NCBI RefSeq assembly: GCF_028618575.1
Contig: NZ_JAQITA010000017.1
Location: 1-47,618, forward strand
Length of the DNA stretch: 47,618 nucleotides
Source: Bartonella sp. ML70XJBT.G
Lineage (GTDB): Bacteria; Pseudomonadota; Alphaproteobacteria; Rhizobiales; Rhizobiaceae
Direction of reading: 5' to 3'
Shown here one piece after another: positions 29,506-40,890 of this stretch; the stretch's first letter is position 1, and each line of letters starts with the position of its first letter. Made by a program: the position numbers and the translations under genes. The notes under the pieces are model-generated. The model saw nothing but the letters and a program-made list of their open reading frames with translations. It did no database searches and was not told the origin of the DNA.

Positions 29506-30119
29506 GATTATATCCTTGACGATTCATAATAACCCAAAAAGTGTACACTGTTATTTTAACTTAACTAAAGTCTTGAGTTTAGATGTTCACAGACTATTTC
29601 ATTCCACTCCCCACATTGTATCGACAACATCCCATGACCAACATGAAAAAATTTGCTATCCCTTATCTTATGACACAAAATACTCTCCAATAAAATACCT
29701 CCCATAAAGGAGCAAAACCCAGTAGATTTATATCTTCTCTAAGAGAAAAGAAAAAATTTAAAGACAGTGCGTATACACAGCCACTCTCATGCTTCTTATA
29801 CAAACACTTCAAAAGACCATGCCTCTTCACCAATTTTCCACTCTAACAACTAGAAAATGCATGATCGATCAAAACAGCTGTATATCCATATCACTGAAAT
29901 TCTCAATACAAAACAACTCATGAATGAAAGCGAGATAAAATATTTCTTAAACTTAAGTTCTAAGCGTATATGAATTTTTATCCAAAAAAGAAAGTTTTTA
30001 CTCTCGTTTGAAAAAATAATAACTGTTTAAAGCATAATCTCAACTGTTAATAGAATGAGCATTACATCACGAATATAAATAAACCCACTCGTCGTAAAGC
30101 CCCTATCTCAAATAAAATT
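29506..30119. promoter_or_regulatory. recA upstream region
   Basis: About 610 bp upstream of recA and downstream of rarA without a convincing gene. The palindrome agtgtacact (29540-29549) lies 35 bp before recA and is an operator candidate. The classical alphaproteobacterial LexA direct repeat was not found. The plus-strand frame 29516-29707 is judged spurious. Confidence 0.45.
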
Positions 30120-31439
30120 TCATTTTTGATCTGCTCGTTTTTGACGCAATTTCTTCCACCATTCAAGACGCTTAGCAATCTCACGCTCAAAACCACGCTC
30201 AACGGGGTGATAATAGCTCTGGCGCCCAAGTTTTTCAGGAAAATACTCCTGTCCTGAAAAAGCATCTGGTTCATCATGATCATAACGATAACCACGCCCA
30301 TATCCTTCTTCCTTCATAAATTTTGTAGGCGCATTAAGGATATATTTAGGGGGAGGCAAAGAACCATTTTTGCGTGCACACTGCATCGCTGCTTTATAAG
30401 CAAGATATGTTGCATTTGATTTTGGTGCAGTTGCAACATAAAGACATGCTTGCGCTAAAGCGAGCTCTCCCTCTGGTGAACCTAGATAATCATAAGCATC
30501 TTTTGCTGCATTACAAATGACAAGAGCTTGTGGATCCGCCAAACCAACATCTTCTACAGCCATACGAACCAATCTGCGCCCAATATAGAGAGGATCTTCA
30601 CCGGCATCAAACATACGTGCTAAATAATAAAGTGCAGCATCAGGATCAGATCCACGAACGGATTTGTGCAATGCTGAAATGAGATTATAGTGTCCTTCTT
30701 GCCCTTTATCATAAATCGGTGCACGACGCTGAATCATTTCTTGCAAAGCAACAGCATCAAATATCTCCCCCTCTCGTCCAACAGACCAAACTTCCTCCGC
30801 CAATGTGAGAGCTGCTCGTGCATCACCATCAGACATTCTTATCAAAATATCCCTCGCATCATCGCTCACAGGAAGAAGCTTTCCTTCCACCTCTTCAGCA
30901 CGTTTTAAAAGCATGCCCAAAGTTTCATGATCATGTGCAAGAAATGTCAAAACACGAGCACGGGAAAGAAGAGCAGCATTCAGTTCAAAGGAAGGATTCT
31001 GTGTGGTTGCCCCTATAAGAATGACAGTACCATCTTCCATAACAGGAAGAAAACTATCCTGCTGTGCACGATTAAACCGATGAATCTCATCAACAAAAAG
31101 AAGTGTTTGACATCCGGACATAAAACGCGTCTGTGCAACTTCAAAAATTTTCTTAAGCTCCGAAACTCCAGTAAAAATAGCAGAAACCTGCTCAAAAGCG
31201 AAATTTGTTTCAAGTGCTAACAAACGTGCAACCGTTGTCTTCCCTGTCCCTGGAGGCCCAAAAAAAATCATCGAACTCATGGAACCGGCTGCCACCATAC
31301 GTGACAGTACTCCCTTCTCTCCAAGTAAATGATTTTGTCCTACGACATCCTTAAGAGAACGCGGACGCATTCTTTCTGCAAGCGGCCGATTTTTATGAAC
31401 TTGAAGATGAGAAGATGGAGTAAAAAAATCTTTATTCAA
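30120..31439 (-). CDS. rarA: Replication-associated recombination protein A (RarA/MgsA)
   Basis: The 439-residue AAA+ ATPase acts at stalled replication forks and has homologues from bacteria (RarA) to humans (WRNIP1). The N-terminal segment RPLAERMRPRSLKDVVGQ is typical. Walker A is GPPGTGKTT (about residue 61), Walker B LLFVDEIHRFN (about 114), and the sensor segment GATTQNPSFELN follows. The C-terminal tetramerisation region has ALYYLARMFDAGEDP and RRLVRMAVEDVGLADP. It starts 8 bp after the stop of the upstream Do-type protease gene, so the two are probably co-transcribed. Confidence 0.96.
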   Translation of the reverse strand: MNKDFFTPSSHLQVHKNRPLAERMRPRSLKDVVGQNHLLGEKGVLSRMVAAGSMSSMIFFGPPGTGKTTVARLLALETNFAFEQVSAIFTGVSELKKIFEVAQTRFMSGCQTLLFVDEIHRFNRAQQDSFLPVMEDGTVILIGATTQNPSFELNAALLSRARVLTFLAHDHETLGMLLKRAEEVEGKLLPVSDDARDILIRMSDGDARAALTLAEEVWSVGREGEIFDAVALQEMIQRRAPIYDKGQEGHYNLISALHKSVRGSDPDAALYYLARMFDAGEDPLYIGRRLVRMAVEDVGLADPQALVICNAAKDAYDYLGSPEGELALAQACLYVATAPKSNATYLAYKAAMQCARKNGSLPPPKYILNAPTKFMKEEGYGRGYRYDHDEPDAFSGQEYFPEKLGRQSYYHPVERGFEREIAKRLEWWKKLRQKRADQK

Positions 31440-31447
31440 AAAAAACC

Positions 31448-32842
31448 TCAGCGAATAAATTGACGAATATACATACCATCACGTTCATATTCCAATTGCC
31501 ACATATTAGCGCGACTTTGCATCAGAATTTTTTTCAACTGACTAACCGTTTGAATTTTATGACCATTAACAGCACGTATGATATCTCCTTGACGAAAAAT
31601 TCCAGCAGCATTACTCGCCTCATCAAGATTGGTAATCACAACACCTTTTGCAGAGAGAGGAAGACGAAAATGTCGACTATTTTGCGGTGTTAAATCTAAG
31701 ACTTCAGCACCAGACAAAGGACCATCACCCGTAATCTTTTCAGATTTTGAAAATGCAGTTTCCGGTATTGATGAAACAATTATTTGTGTCTTCAAGATTT
31801 TTCCACTTCGCAAATATTCTAAAACAAGACTATGCCCAATACCAGATGTCATTAAACGATATCCAAGAGCATCTGGACTTTCAACGCGCATCCCTTGCAC
31901 ATTCAAAATAACATCACCGACTTTTAAACCAGCTTTTGCAGCAGGACTATCTTTGAAAACTTCGATAACAAGAGCACCATAAGGACGCTCCAAACCTAAA
32001 CCACCAGCAATATCAGCTGTAACATTTTGAAAAGATGCACCAATATAAGGTGGCACAAAATACTTCCCGCCACGTTTAACAGTATCAAGCATCACTTTTA
32101 CAAGATTTACTGGAATAGCAAAACCAATCCCCACAGAACCACCAGAACGCGAATAAATAGCCGTATTAATCCCAATTAACTGCCCTTTCATATCAATCAG
32201 CGCTCCACCAGAATTCCCTGGATTAATGGCAGCATCCGTTTGAATAAAAAAATCAAAATCAGAAATACCAACACGCGTACGCGCTTGTGCTGAAACAATA
32301 CCACTTGTAACCGTCTGACCAACACCAAAAGGATTACCAATTGCTAAAACAAGATCGCCAACTTCAACTGCATCAGAATCTCCCAAAGAAAGAACAGGAA
32401 ATTGTGCATTCTTTGCATCAATTTCAAGCACAGCAATATCCGTTGCTTCATCTTTTAACATAACCTTACTTTCAAATTCCCGTCCATCAGAAAGAGCAAC
32501 TTTAATTTCACTTGCATCCTTAATGACATGGTAATTCGTAACGATCAAACCGCGTGCATCAACAATCACTCCAGATCCTAACGAAGATTGCTTACGTACA
32601 GGCAGATTATTTTGAAAACGACTAAAAAATTGCTCAAAAAATGGATCACCGGCAAAAGGTGAACGTGCTCTGATTTGTCGAGCTGCATAAATATTGACGA
32701 CAGATGGAATCGTTTTTTTTACTAAAGGAGCAAACGAAAGTGTAATTTCTTTTTGTGTTTGTGGAATTTGAGCATAAGCACAATGAAATGATAATTGTGT
32801 TATAATAACAAAAAAAAGCCACGCGAAAAGAGAATACCTCAT
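31448..32842 (-). CDS. Periplasmic serine protease, Do/DegQ type
   Basis: The 464-residue HtrA-family protein has a signal peptide (hydrophobic core LFAWLFFVIITQL, cleavage near AYAQ, residue 25), a trypsin-like domain and two PDZ domains. The catalytic triad is complete: His105 in VTNYHVI, Asp135 in ATDIAVL and Ser211 in PGNSGGAL. PDZ1 spans about residues 265-350 and PDZ2 about 385-464. It should degrade or refold misfolded envelope proteins. Because other HtrA paralogues may exist in the genome, I do not choose between DegP, DegQ and DegS; two PDZ domains argue against DegS. rarA follows within 8 bp. Confidence 0.92.
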   Translation of the reverse strand: MRYSLFAWLFFVIITQLSFHCAYAQIPQTQKEITLSFAPLVKKTIPSVVNIYAARQIRARSPFAGDPFFEQFFSRFQNNLPVRKQSSLGSGVIVDARGLIVTNYHVIKDASEIKVALSDGREFESKVMLKDEATDIAVLEIDAKNAQFPVLSLGDSDAVEVGDLVLAIGNPFGVGQTVTSGIVSAQARTRVGISDFDFFIQTDAAINPGNSGGALIDMKGQLIGINTAIYSRSGGSVGIGFAIPVNLVKVMLDTVKRGGKYFVPPYIGASFQNVTADIAGGLGLERPYGALVIEVFKDSPAAKAGLKVGDVILNVQGMRVESPDALGYRLMTSGIGHSLVLEYLRSGKILKTQIIVSSIPETAFSKSEKITGDGPLSGAEVLDLTPQNSRHFRLPLSAKGVVITNLDEASNAAGIFRQGDIIRAVNGHKIQTVSQLKKILMQSRANMWQLEYERDGMYIRQFIR

Positions 32843-33055
32843 TATTCACTCCTAAAAAATAATTCACTCTTTAAATATTAATAGGATAAGACACTTTCTC
32901 ATCCTCCATAAACTCGAGATTTCTTTATTAATATTTATAATGAAAAAGAAAAACAACTATTTGAGTCATAAATATTATAAAAAACAACCAATTCAATATG
33001 TTGTAACGCTCTCTCATATTGATCTATTAAACGAAATTAACTCGCAAATGCTCAT

Positions 33056-33081
33056 AAAAAAAACCGCCTAGAAAAGGCGGT
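33056..33081 (-). terminator. Terminator of the ribosomal super-operon
   Basis: On the minus strand a 7-bp GC-rich stem (accgcct / aggcggt, 33063-33081) with a 5-base loop runs into a T7 tract (complement of 33056-33062), about 35 bp after the rplQ stop. This is a textbook intrinsic terminator. Confidence 0.92.
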
Positions 33082-33116
33082 CTTCTGACAATCCAATAAA
33101 AGAAAATACTCTATCT

Positions 33117-33545
33117 TTATGAAGAAGTCTCTTTCTGATTTGCAGTATCCTCTGTACGCATACGATCTACAGCCCCCTTCGCATCAATATCACGATCAAC
33201 AAACTCTATAACAGCCATGGGAGCATTATCACCGGTACGAAAGCCCGCTTTCATAATGCGCAAATACCCACCATTGCGTGCTGCATAACGGGGTGCAAGC
33301 GTATCAAATAACTTAGCAACTTTCCCCGCATCACGAAGTGCTGAAATTGCTTGTCGACGTGCGTGCAAACCTCCACGTTTACCAAGCGTCACTAATTTCT
33401 CAACGATAGGACGAATTTCTTTAGCCTTTGGAAGCGTTGTCACAATTTGCTCATGCTCGATGAGCGAAACCGCCATATTAGCAAACATCGCTTTACGGTG
33501 ACTAGCCGTCCGATTCAACTTACGACCTGACTTACTATGGCGCAT
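33117..33545 (-). CDS. rplQ: 50S ribosomal protein L17
   Basis: The 142-residue L17 opens with the universal [20 protein letters not shown] and carries the usual [10 protein letters not shown] segment. It binds 23S rRNA in the large subunit. The C-terminal extension after the core ([22 protein letters not shown]) is species-variable. It is the last gene of the alpha operon, 18 bp after rpoA, and is followed by a strong terminator. Confidence 0.98.
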   Translation of the reverse strand: MRHSKSGRKLNRTASHRKAMFANMAVSLIEHEQIVTTLPKAKEIRPIVEKLVTLGKRGGLHARRQAISALRDAGKVAKLFDTLAPRYAARNGGYLRIMKAGFRTGDNAPMAVIEFVDRDIDAKGAVDRMRTEDTANQKETSS

Positions 33546-33563
33546 GAACCTTCTCCTTAAATT

Positions 33564-34577
33564 CTAATATTGATCTTCATAGCGTTTTGCAAGATCATCA
33601 ATGTTTTCAGGTGGCCATGCAGAAACTTCCATACCAAGATGCAACCCCATACATGCCAAAACTTCTTTAATTTCATTTAACGACTTGCGTCCAAAGTTCG
33701 GTGTCCGAAGCATTTCCGCTTCTGTCTTCTGGATAAGATCACCAATATAGACAATATTATCATTCTTAAGACAATTTGCCGAACGAACTGAAAGTTCTAA
33801 CTCATCCACTTTCTTGAGAAGAGCAGGATTAAAAGCAAGCTCTGAATCAGATTCTTCAACAGTTTCCTTTTGTGGCTCTTCAAAATTAACAAACAATGAT
33901 AATTGATCCTGAAGAATACGCGCGGCAAAAGCAACAGCATCCTCCCCATTAACAGCACCATTTGTTTCAATTGTGAGTGTTAATTTATCATAATCCAGAA
34001 CTTGACCCTCACGTGTATTCTCTACCTTATAAGAGACTTTACGAATTGGTGAATAAAGACTGTCAACTGGAATAAGACCAATTCGCCCATCATCAGCACA
34101 ATTGCGATCAGAGGGAACATAGCCCTTCCCTGTATTGACGATAAACTCCATACGAATCTCAGCATCCTCATCAAGAGTGCAAATAACATGCTCTGGATTA
34201 AGAATTTCCATATCCCCAACGGTGCTGATATCACCAGCTTTCACGATACCAGGACCTTCTTTACAAATGACGACCCGTTTAGGCCCCTCCTCTTCCATAC
34301 GAAGGGCAATTTCTTTAATGTTAAGAATAATATCTGTAACATCTTCACGAACACCTGGAATTGATGAAAATTCGTGTAACACACCATCAATCTGTACAGC
34401 AGTAATTGCGGCACCACGAAGCGATGATAATAATACGCGACGAAGCGCATTCCCCAACGTTAAGCCAAAACCACGCTCAAGAGGTTCAGCCACCAAACTC
34501 CAAACATTTGGAGTATCATGCGCATAAAACTCAACCTTATTGGGTTTAATCAGTTCCTGCCAGTTTTTCTGGATCAT
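33564..34577 (-). CDS. rpoA: RNA polymerase alpha subunit
   Basis: The 337-residue alpha subunit starts with [17 protein letters not shown], the standard alphaproteobacterial N-terminus; the frame extends 11 codons upstream to 34610, but a ggga ribosome site precedes 34577. The N-terminal domain has [20 protein letters not shown] for dimerisation and core assembly. The C-terminal domain (about 250-337) carries the [16 protein letters not shown] helix that contacts UP-element DNA and activators. It lies between rpsK and rplQ in the alpha operon. Confidence 0.98.
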   Translation of the reverse strand: MIQKNWQELIKPNKVEFYAHDTPNVWSLVAEPLERGFGLTLGNALRRVLLSSLRGAAITAVQIDGVLHEFSSIPGVREDVTDIILNIKEIALRMEEEGPKRVVICKEGPGIVKAGDISTVGDMEILNPEHVICTLDEDAEIRMEFIVNTGKGYVPSDRNCADDGRIGLIPVDSLYSPIRKVSYKVENTREGQVLDYDKLTLTIETNGAVNGEDAVAFAARILQDQLSLFVNFEEPQKETVEESDSELAFNPALLKKVDELELSVRSANCLKNDNIVYIGDLIQKTEAEMLRTPNFGRKSLNEIKEVLACMGLHLGMEVSAWPPENIDDLAKRYEDQY

Positions 34578-34671
34578 ATTTTTATTCCCGTTCTCTACTT
34601 CCGCTACCATTCAATCGTAACGGTCAATGTGAACATCAGAGAAGCCTCTGACAACAAAAAACAACACCCAA

Positions 34672-35061
34672 TTAAACGCGCCGTCTTTTTCGCGGACGAC
34701 ATCCATTATGAGGAATTGGTGTTACATCACGAATGGATGTAATGACAAAACCAACAGACTGCAACGCACGTAAAGCAGATTCACGACCTGACCCAGGACC
34801 ACAAACCTCAACTTCCAACGAACGCATACCATGTTCTTGGGCTTTTCTAGCACAATCTTCTGCGGCAACCTGAGCAGCAAAAGGCGTAGATTTTCGCGAA
34901 CCCTTAAACCCTTGAGCCCCAGCAGATGACCAAGCGATTGTATTTCCTTGAGCATCCGTAATGGTAATCATTGTATTGTTAAATGTTGAATTGATATGCA
35001 CAACACCTGATGATATATTTTTGCGTTCGCGGCGACGAACACGCGTGGCTTCTTTGGCCAT
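34672..35061 (-). CDS. rpsK: 30S ribosomal protein S11
   Basis: The 129-residue S11 has [20 protein letters not shown] and ends in the conserved [14 protein letters not shown] tail. It helps form the platform of the small subunit near the E site. It lies 118 bp after rpsM and 94 bp before rpoA; both spacers are longer than elsewhere in the operon. Confidence 0.98.
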   Translation of the reverse strand: MAKEATRVRRRERKNISSGVVHINSTFNNTMITITDAQGNTIAWSSAGAQGFKGSRKSTPFAAQVAAEDCARKAQEHGMRSLEVEVCGPGSGRESALRALQSVGFVITSIRDVTPIPHNGCRPRKRRRV

Positions 35062-35179
35062 AGTCTTCCTTTCAATGATCTCTTCACTGCCGTAACACCA
35101 GCAGCTCCACCCACCTCGCTCTTGTTAAAAAACTCAACAAGAAACAGAATATAAAAAAGTAAACTCTTAAAAAAGAAAG

Positions 35180-35548
35180 CTACTTTTTCTTACCAGCAAT
35201 TGCCTTAGCCGGACCTTTACGCGTACGCGCATTTGTATGTGTACGTTGCCCACGAACAGGCAAAGAACGACGATGACGCAAACCACGGTAACAACCAAGG
35301 TCCATCAAACGTTTAACATTCATAGCAACCTCACGGCGAAGATCACCTTCAACCTGATAGCCCTGATCTATTGCCTCACGAATTTGCAACACTTCTGCAT
35401 CCGAAAGCTCATGCACACGACGCCCGACAGGAATACCAACCTTTTTAGTAATTTCTTGAGCAAATTTTGGTCCAATCCCGTGGATATACTGAAGCGCAAT
35501 AATGACACGCTTATTTGTCGGGATATTGACGCCAGCAATACGAGCCAC
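35180..35548 (-). CDS. rpsM: 30S ribosomal protein S13
   Basis: The 122-residue S13 shows [14 protein letters not shown], the helix-hairpin-helix [13 protein letters not shown] and the basic [17 protein letters not shown] tail that contacts the P-site tRNA and the head-body bridges. It heads the alpha-operon part; the 181-bp spacer after adk may hold a promoter. Confidence 0.98.
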   Translation of the reverse strand: MARIAGVNIPTNKRVIIALQYIHGIGPKFAQEITKKVGIPVGRRVHELSDAEVLQIREAIDQGYQVEGDLRREVAMNVKRLMDLGCYRGLRHRRSLPVRGQRTHTNARTRKGPAKAIAGKKK

Positions 35549-35729
35549 GCCTACTCTCCTTAATTATGTTAACAATTAATCATAAAATACTCGAAGTACC
35601 TTATAGAAAAAAGATCCGGCATAAATATACCCCGAATCCCGTTATTTTATTTGAAATAAATTAATATTGTTTTTGATAGATTTCACTAAAAAAGTCAACA
35701 CTTTTCATTTATTTCTCATAAAAAACTCT

Positions 35730-36308
35730 TTATTGTAGAAAACCTCTAATGATACATGATACCTTGGCGATATCCACCATTCCATCAACCACTTTCAACA
35801 ATCCCTTTTCTAAATAAAATTTCGAAAGAGGAGTTGTTTTTTCACGATACTCTACTAATCGCTTTGCAAAAGCAACAGGATTATCATCTGAACGAACCAG
35901 CCCACCGGCAGCTATTGTTTCTTCAACGCGTCTTTTCATTCGCTCAATCAACGCATCTTCATCAACACGCAGTTCGATAACAGCATCAAGTTGCATATTT
36001 TTTGATTGCAAAATCTGTTGCAATGCTTCTGCCTGCCCTACAGTCCGTGGATACCCGTCCAAAACAAAACCGTTTACACAATCACTTTCATCAATTCGTT
36101 CCGAGACAATTTGATTAACAATAGCATCAGACACCAAAGCACCAGAGCTCATGACCGCTTTAGCTTTTTTACCAATTTCTGTCTCTTTAGAAATAACCTC
36201 ACGCAACATATCACCCGTCGATAATTGAGGGATATTATACGTTTCAGTCAGCATTTTAGCTTGTGTACCTTTGCCAGCTCCAGGAGGACCTAAAAGAATA
36301 ACTCTCAT
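35730..36308 (-). CDS. adk: Adenylate kinase (short, LID-less form)
   Basis: The 192-residue enzyme interconverts ATP plus AMP and two ADP. The P-loop [10 protein letters not shown] begins at residue 7; STGDMLRE and DGYPRTVGQ bind AMP. The LID insertion of long adenylate kinases is replaced by a short loop around [11 protein letters not shown], the usual short form of alphaproteobacteria. Its ATG overlaps the secY stop by 4 bp (ATGA type), so translation is probably coupled. Confidence 0.97.
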   Translation of the reverse strand: MRVILLGPPGAGKGTQAKMLTETYNIPQLSTGDMLREVISKETEIGKKAKAVMSSGALVSDAIVNQIVSERIDESDCVNGFVLDGYPRTVGQAEALQQILQSKNMQLDAVIELRVDEDALIERMKRRVEETIAAGGLVRSDDNPVAFAKRLVEYREKTTPLSKFYLEKGLLKVVDGMVDIAKVSCIIRGFLQ

Positions 36309-37651
36309 CGATTCTTTTTTCCTCCACGAAGTTTTGACTTTTTAATCAACCCTTCATATTGGTGCGCAATGAGATGTCCCTGAATTTGAGCAACCGTGTC
36401 AAGCGTAACAGTAACAACAATCAACAAAGAAGTTCCGCCAAGATAGAAAGGAACCTGTAGAGTGGATATCATAAATTCAGGGAGCAAACAAACTAAAATA
36501 ATATAAATTGCCCCCACAACAGTAATACGTGTTAAAACATAATCAATATATTCAGCCGTACGTTCTCCAGGACGAATTCCTGGAATAAAACCAGAATGTT
36601 TTTTCAACTGATCTGCCGTATCACTTGGATTAAACACAATAGCCGTATAAAAAAAGCAAAAAAACGCCATCAAAAGTGCATAAACAATCATATAAAGTGG
36701 CTGTCCATGGCTAAGAGAATAAGAAACAGTCTGCATCCATTGTGGCATTTTGTCAGAAAAGTTATTGATCGTTGCAGGCAATAATAACAAAGACGAAGCG
36801 AAAATAGGTGGAATAACACCTGCAGTATTCAACTTTAAAGGAAGATGTGACATATCGCCTTGAAAAATCTGATTACCAACTTGACGTTTTGGATATTGAA
36901 TAAGAATTCTTCGCTGCGCACGCTCTATAAAAACAATAACAGCTATCACACAAATCGCAATAAGCACGATTCCTATTAACAAAAAAGTTGATAAATCAGC
37001 TTGACTATGAGCAGTTAAAAGTTGAGCAAAAGTGGAAGGGAGATTAGCCACAATACCTGTAAAAATAATGAGTGAGACCCCATTCCCCACACCACGTGAC
37101 GTAATTTGCTCACCAAGCCACATGAGAAACATCGTCCCACCAACAAGGGTAATAACGGAAGAAATACGGAACATCAGCCCAGGTTCTACAACAATCTGCA
37201 ACCCTGACCCTATACCAGTTTCAAGTGCAACTGCGATACCAAACGCTTGTAGAATCGCCAATATAACTGTTACGTATCGAGTATACTGATTAATAACCTT
37301 ACGACCTACTTCACCCTCTTTTTTTAGAGTCTCCAAAGAAGGAATAACTGAGGTAAGCAACTGCACAATAATTGATGCTGATATATAAGGCATGATTCCT
37401 AAGGCAAAAATTGCCATACGCCCGACAGCCCCCCCAGCAAACATATTAAATAATCCCAAAACACCAGAGGCATGATGTTCAAATGTCTGGCGCAAAGCAT
37501 CAATATTAATACCAGGAAGAGAGATATAAGTACCAAAGCGATAAACAAGAAGCGCAGATAGAGTAAACCAAATGCGCCTTTTCAATTCGGTTGCACGTGA
37601 AAAAGTACCAAAGTTCATATTGGAAGCAAATTGCTCTGCTGCTGATGCCAT
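36305..37651 (-). CDS. secY: Protein translocase subunit SecY
   Basis: The protein of about 448 residues has ten membrane spans and forms the inner-membrane channel with SecE and SecG. Visible signatures are the GINIDALR plug region, the [12 protein letters not shown] segment of span 2, the cytoplasmic loop YPKRQVGNQ and [17 protein letters not shown] before the last spans. The ATG at 37651 follows ggaga; the frame runs to 37669. It overlaps adk by 4 bp. The 158-bp spacer from rplO is one of the longer gaps in the cluster. Confidence 0.97.
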   Translation of the reverse strand: MASAAEQFASNMNFGTFSRATELKRRIWFTLSALLVYRFGTYISLPGINIDALRQTFEHHASGVLGLFNMFAGGAVGRMAIFALGIMPYISASIIVQLLTSVIPSLETLKKEGEVGRKVINQYTRYVTVILAILQAFGIAVALETGIGSGLQIVVEPGLMFRISSVITLVGGTMFLMWLGEQITSRGVGNGVSLIIFTGIVANLPSTFAQLLTAHSQADLSTFLLIGIVLIAICVIAVIVFIERAQRRILIQYPKRQVGNQIFQGDMSHLPLKLNTAGVIPPIFASSLLLLPATINNFSDKMPQWMQTVSYSLSHGQPLYMIVYALLMAFFCFFYTAIVFNPSDTADQLKKHSGFIPGIRPGERTAEYIDYVLTRITVVGAIYIILVCLLPEFMISTLQVPFYLGGTSLLIVVTVTLDTVAQIQGHLIAHQYEGLIKKSKLRGGKKNR

Positions 37652-37809
37652 AAAAAGTCTCCAGTCCACACTCCAGTTCTTAAAATCACAGAAGCATAAT
37701 TCTAAAAATTCACATCGTTATACACAAATAAATGCAAAACCTAAATAATCCTCCACCGAAGATTTCCTTAAATGAATCCCCCCATAGAATTATCATTTAT
37801 ATCCCCAAA

Positions 37810-38277
37810 TTAATGGACTGGCTCAGGAAAAACAACCTGACCACCTACTTTTTCAACTTTAACACAAGCAGCTTTAGAAGCACCAGAAACGTGAACGACA
37901 ATCTTCGCTTTTAATTCACCACCAGAAAGAAGACGCACTCCATCCTTCACACGACGAATAATACCAGCCTCTTTCAGAGCAATAATATCAATAGGCTTTT
38001 CAGTATTCAACTTACCCGCATCAACTGCCAACTGAATACGTCCCAGCGAAACTTCATTATACGTTTTAGAAAAAAAGTTTCTAAATCCACGCTTTGGTAA
38101 GCGGCGATAAATAGGCATCTGCCCACCTTCAAAACCATTAAGCGAAACACCAGAACGTGATCTTTGTCCTTTTACACCACGACCACCAGTTTTACCGATA
38201 CCAGAACCAATACCACGGCCAACACGTTTACGATTTCTTGTTGCGCCTTCACGATCACGTAGTTCATTGAGTTTCAT
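37810..38277 (-). CDS. rplO: 50S ribosomal protein L15
   Basis: The 155-residue L15 has the glycine/arginine-rich N-terminal extension ([23 protein letters not shown] begins near residue 17) that threads into 23S rRNA, followed by the globular domain ending in [18 protein letters not shown]. The gene starts 20 bp after rpmD in the spc section. Confidence 0.97.
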   Translation of the reverse strand: MKLNELRDREGATRNRKRVGRGIGSGIGKTGGRGVKGQRSRSGVSLNGFEGGQMPIYRRLPKRGFRNFFSKTYNEVSLGRIQLAVDAGKLNTEKPIDIIALKEAGIIRRVKDGVRLLSGGELKAKIVVHVSGASKAACVKVEKVGGQVVFPEPVH

Positions 38278-38297
38278 ATTTCATACTCCCGCAATCT

Positions 38298-38504
38298 TTA
38301 ACCTTCATCTACAATACGAACAAGATGACGAACCTTAGCGATCATACCCCGTACACAAAGGGTATCTTCTAAAACGCGACGTCTCCGCATTTTATTTAAT
38401 CCAAGCCCTTTCAAGGTTGCACGCTGAATCTGTGAATTCCGAATTGGACTTCCAATTTGTTCTACCGTCACAGTTTTACCACTCTGAGATTTTTTCTGAA
38501 CCAT
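38298..38504 (-). CDS. rpmD: 50S ribosomal protein L30
   Basis: The 68-residue L30 has the bacterial core [20 protein letters not shown] followed by [14 protein letters not shown] and a C-terminal [14 protein letters not shown]. It binds 23S rRNA in the large subunit. Its position between rpsE and rplO is standard. Confidence 0.97.
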   Translation of the reverse strand: MVQKKSQSGKTVTVEQIGSPIRNSQIQRATLKGLGLNKMRRRRVLEDTLCVRGMIAKVRHLVRIVDEG

Positions 38505-38536
38505 TTCCTAATTCCTTTTCTGACAATCTCAGAAAA

Positions 38537-39085
38537 CTATCCTTCTGCATCAACTAAATGCCGACGACGCGCTTGCAAAGTCGAATATTTAATACCACGT
38601 TGAGCTGCTATATCCCTAGGATGCATCTGACGTTTTAACGCATCAAACGTTGCACGAACCATATTATAAGGATTAGATGATCCCAATGACTTTGCCACCA
38701 CATCCTGCATACCAAGAGTTTCAAAAATCGCACGCATTGGTCCACCAGCAATAATACCCGTACCAGCAGAAGCAGAACGTAACAAAACACGACCAGCTCC
38801 ATGACGACCTTCAAGATCATGATGCAATGTACGCCCAGAGCGAAGTGGGACATAAATCATTCCCCGCTTTGCAGCTTCTGTAGCTTTCCGAACAGCTTCT
38901 GGCACTTCACGTGCTTTACCATGACCAAAGCCTACACGCCCTTTCTGATCTCCAACAACAACAAGAGCAGCAAAACCAAAACGCCGACCACCCTTTACAA
39001 CTTTAGCAACACGATTGATATGAACAAGTCTATCGACAAATTCATTCTCACGTTCATCGCGCTCACCACGTTCTTTCTGTGCCAT
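38537..39085 (-). CDS. rpsE: 30S ribosomal protein S5
   Basis: The 182-residue S5 contains the double-stranded RNA-binding fold ([20 protein letters not shown] near residue 21) and the C-terminal domain [15 protein letters not shown]. It contributes to decoding fidelity and lines the mRNA entry region; the KGGR loop region is where spectinomycin resistance changes occur in other bacteria, and nothing abnormal is seen. It lies 114 bp after rplR. Confidence 0.98.
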   Translation of the reverse strand: MAQKERGERDERENEFVDRLVHINRVAKVVKGGRRFGFAALVVVGDQKGRVGFGHGKAREVPEAVRKATEAAKRGMIYVPLRSGRTLHHDLEGRHGAGRVLLRSASAGTGIIAGGPMRAIFETLGMQDVVAKSLGSSNPYNMVRATFDALKRQMHPRDIAAQRGIKYSTLQARRRHLVDAEG

Positions 39086-39199
39086 TCCTCATTCCTTTTT
39101 CTTTTCCGGAAGCACGCTAACAAAGTTCCATCACAAAACGAGAGGAACTCACACGAAACACCCTAAAACTTTCTTACCATAACCTTCAAACAAAACACT

Positions 39200-39562
39200 T
39201 TAAAAGCTTAAACCACCCTCACGTGCTGCCTCAGCCAAAGCTTTTACTCTACCATGGTAAACATAAGCTCCACGATCAAAAACCACCTCATGAACACCAG
39301 CTTTCTTTGCTCGTTCAGCAATTAACTTACCAACAGCAAAAGCTGCTTCTTTATCAGCACCACTTTTCAATGATTTCTTTAAATCATTATCAAGGGTAGA
39401 TGCCGAAACAAGCGTACACCCACGCAAATCATCGATAATTTGAGCATAGATATTCTGATTTGAACGGTAAACACTAAGCCGTGGACGATCGCTAGAAACC
39501 ATTTTAATTCTACGACGAACACGCTGAGCACGACGCTGGATAATATCCTTAGATGACGCCAT
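39200..39562 (-). CDS. rplR: 50S ribosomal protein L18
   Basis: The 120-residue L18 carries the family core [20 protein letters not shown] and the C-terminal [23 protein letters not shown]. It binds 5S rRNA together with L5 and L25. It follows rplF by 12 bp. Confidence 0.98.
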   Translation of the reverse strand: MASSKDIIQRRAQRVRRRIKMVSSDRPRLSVYRSNQNIYAQIIDDLRGCTLVSASTLDNDLKKSLKSGADKEAAFAVGKLIAERAKKAGVHEVVFDRGAYVYHGRVKALAEAAREGGLSF

Positions 39563-39574
39563 AATACAAAATCC

Positions 39575-40108
39575 TTACTTCTTTTTACCTTCTTTGCGGA
39601 AGATACGCTCATCTGCATGCTTAACACCTTTACCTTTATAAGGCTCAGGTCTACGATATTCACGAATTTCAGCTGCAACTTGTCCAACTTGCTGTTTATC
39701 AATTCCAGAAATAACAATTTCTGTAGGCTTAGGAACCGTTACAGTCACACCTGACGGTACTTTATAAACCACATCATGTGAAAAGCCTAGTGATAATTGA
39801 ACATCCTTACCCTGCAAAGCAGCACGATAACCAACACCATTGATTTCCAATCTCTTTTCAAAACCATCCTTCACGCCACAAAAAATATTCTCAATCATTG
39901 AACGAGACATCCCCCATTTAGAACGCGCATCCTTTGATTGATCCCGTGGGGAAACCGATATAACATTATCCTCAAGTGTTACTAAGACTTCATCATTCAC
40001 GACGTAACTCAGTTCACCTTTCGGACCTTTTGCTTTAACTAGCTGTCCTTCAACAGTTGCGGTAACTCCAGAAGGAATTGAAATGGGCTTTTTTCCAATA
40101 CGAGACAT
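39575..40108 (-). CDS. rplF: 50S ribosomal protein L6
   Basis: The 177-residue L6 starts [15 protein letters not shown] and has the two tandem repeat domains of the family, with [19 protein letters not shown] in the middle and the C-terminal signature [21 protein letters not shown]. It lies near the factor-binding centre of the large subunit. It is 39 bp after rpsH. Confidence 0.98.
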   Translation of the reverse strand: MSRIGKKPISIPSGVTATVEGQLVKAKGPKGELSYVVNDEVLVTLEDNVISVSPRDQSKDARSKWGMSRSMIENIFCGVKDGFEKRLEINGVGYRAALQGKDVQLSLGFSHDVVYKVPSGVTVTVPKPTEIVISGIDKQQVGQVAAEIREYRRPEPYKGKGVKHADERIFRKEGKKK

Positions 40109-40147
40109 TGTTCTAACCTACTTTTTTTCTGTTTTCTTGGACATAAC

Positions 40148-40546
40148 TTAGAAAACACGACAAAGGAGCTCTCCACCGACATTCTGCTCACGTGCCTCAT
40201 GATCGGCCATTACCCCTTTAGGAGTTGATAAAATAGAAATACCAAGACCATTTGCCACTTGAGGAAGTGATTTAGCAGAAACATATACACGACGACCAGG
40301 TTTTGAAACACGTGAAATCTCACGAATAGCTGCCAAGCCTTCAAAATATTTTAATTCGATTTCAATTTCAGACTTTCCATCACCTGAGTCGATCTGATTA
40401 TACCCGCGAATATAGCCTTCCGACTGGAGAACATCGAGAACACGCGCACGAAGTTTGGAAGCAGGCGTAACCACTTTGCCCTTTTTACGACCAAGCGCAT
40501 TACGAATGCGCGTTAACATATCACCAAGAGGATCCGACATAGACAT
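40148..40546 (-). CDS. rpsH: 30S ribosomal protein S8
   Basis: The 132-residue S8 starts at the ATG at 40546, which follows aggag; the frame extends to a TTG at 40567 inside rpsN. It begins [17 protein letters not shown] and ends with the conserved [16 protein letters not shown] and GGELLCRVF. It binds the central domain of 16S rRNA; in E. coli it also represses the spc operon by binding its mRNA, but no equivalent site was identified here. Confidence 0.97.
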   Translation of the reverse strand: MSMSDPLGDMLTRIRNALGRKKGKVVTPASKLRARVLDVLQSEGYIRGYNQIDSGDGKSEIEIELKYFEGLAAIREISRVSKPGRRVYVSAKSLPQVANGLGISILSTPKGVMADHEAREQNVGGELLCRVF

Positions 40547-40560
40547 AGAACAATCTCCTC

Positions 40561-40866
40561 TTACCAACTAGATTTAACAATGCCGGGAATATGCCCGATA
40601 GAACCAAGTTCCCGCAATGCAATCCGCGACATTTTTAATTTACGATAATAAGCTCGCGGACGCCCCGAAACCTCACAGCGATTACGAACACGAACTTTTG
40701 CAGAATTACGTGGCAATCCTGCCAATTGAACAGAAGCCTTAAAACGCTCTTCAAGAGAAATCTTCTGATCCATAACAATTGCTTTCAAACGCGCACGACG
40801 TGCAGCATAACGCTTTACCATCACCTCACGACGTTTATTTTTCTCAACGGCACTTACTTTGGCCAT
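40561..40866 (-). CDS. rpsN: 30S ribosomal protein S14
   Basis: The 101-residue S14 is the long, zinc-free form: the C-terminal half reads [17 protein letters not shown], with only one cysteine and no CxxC pairs. It ends in [10 protein letters not shown], the usual terminus. It binds the 16S head domain. It is 24 bp after rplE and 14 bp before rpsH. Confidence 0.98.
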   Translation of the reverse strand: MAKVSAVEKNKRREVMVKRYAARRARLKAIVMDQKISLEERFKASVQLAGLPRNSAKVRVRNRCEVSGRPRAYYRKLKMSRIALRELGSIGHIPGIVKSSW

Positions 40867-40890
40867 AATCTTACCTCGCTACATTTGCCG

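Noticed and set aside
29516-29707. 63-codon plus-strand frame upstream of recA
   Set aside because: Overlaps the recA promoter region and has no recognisable protein or ribosome site.
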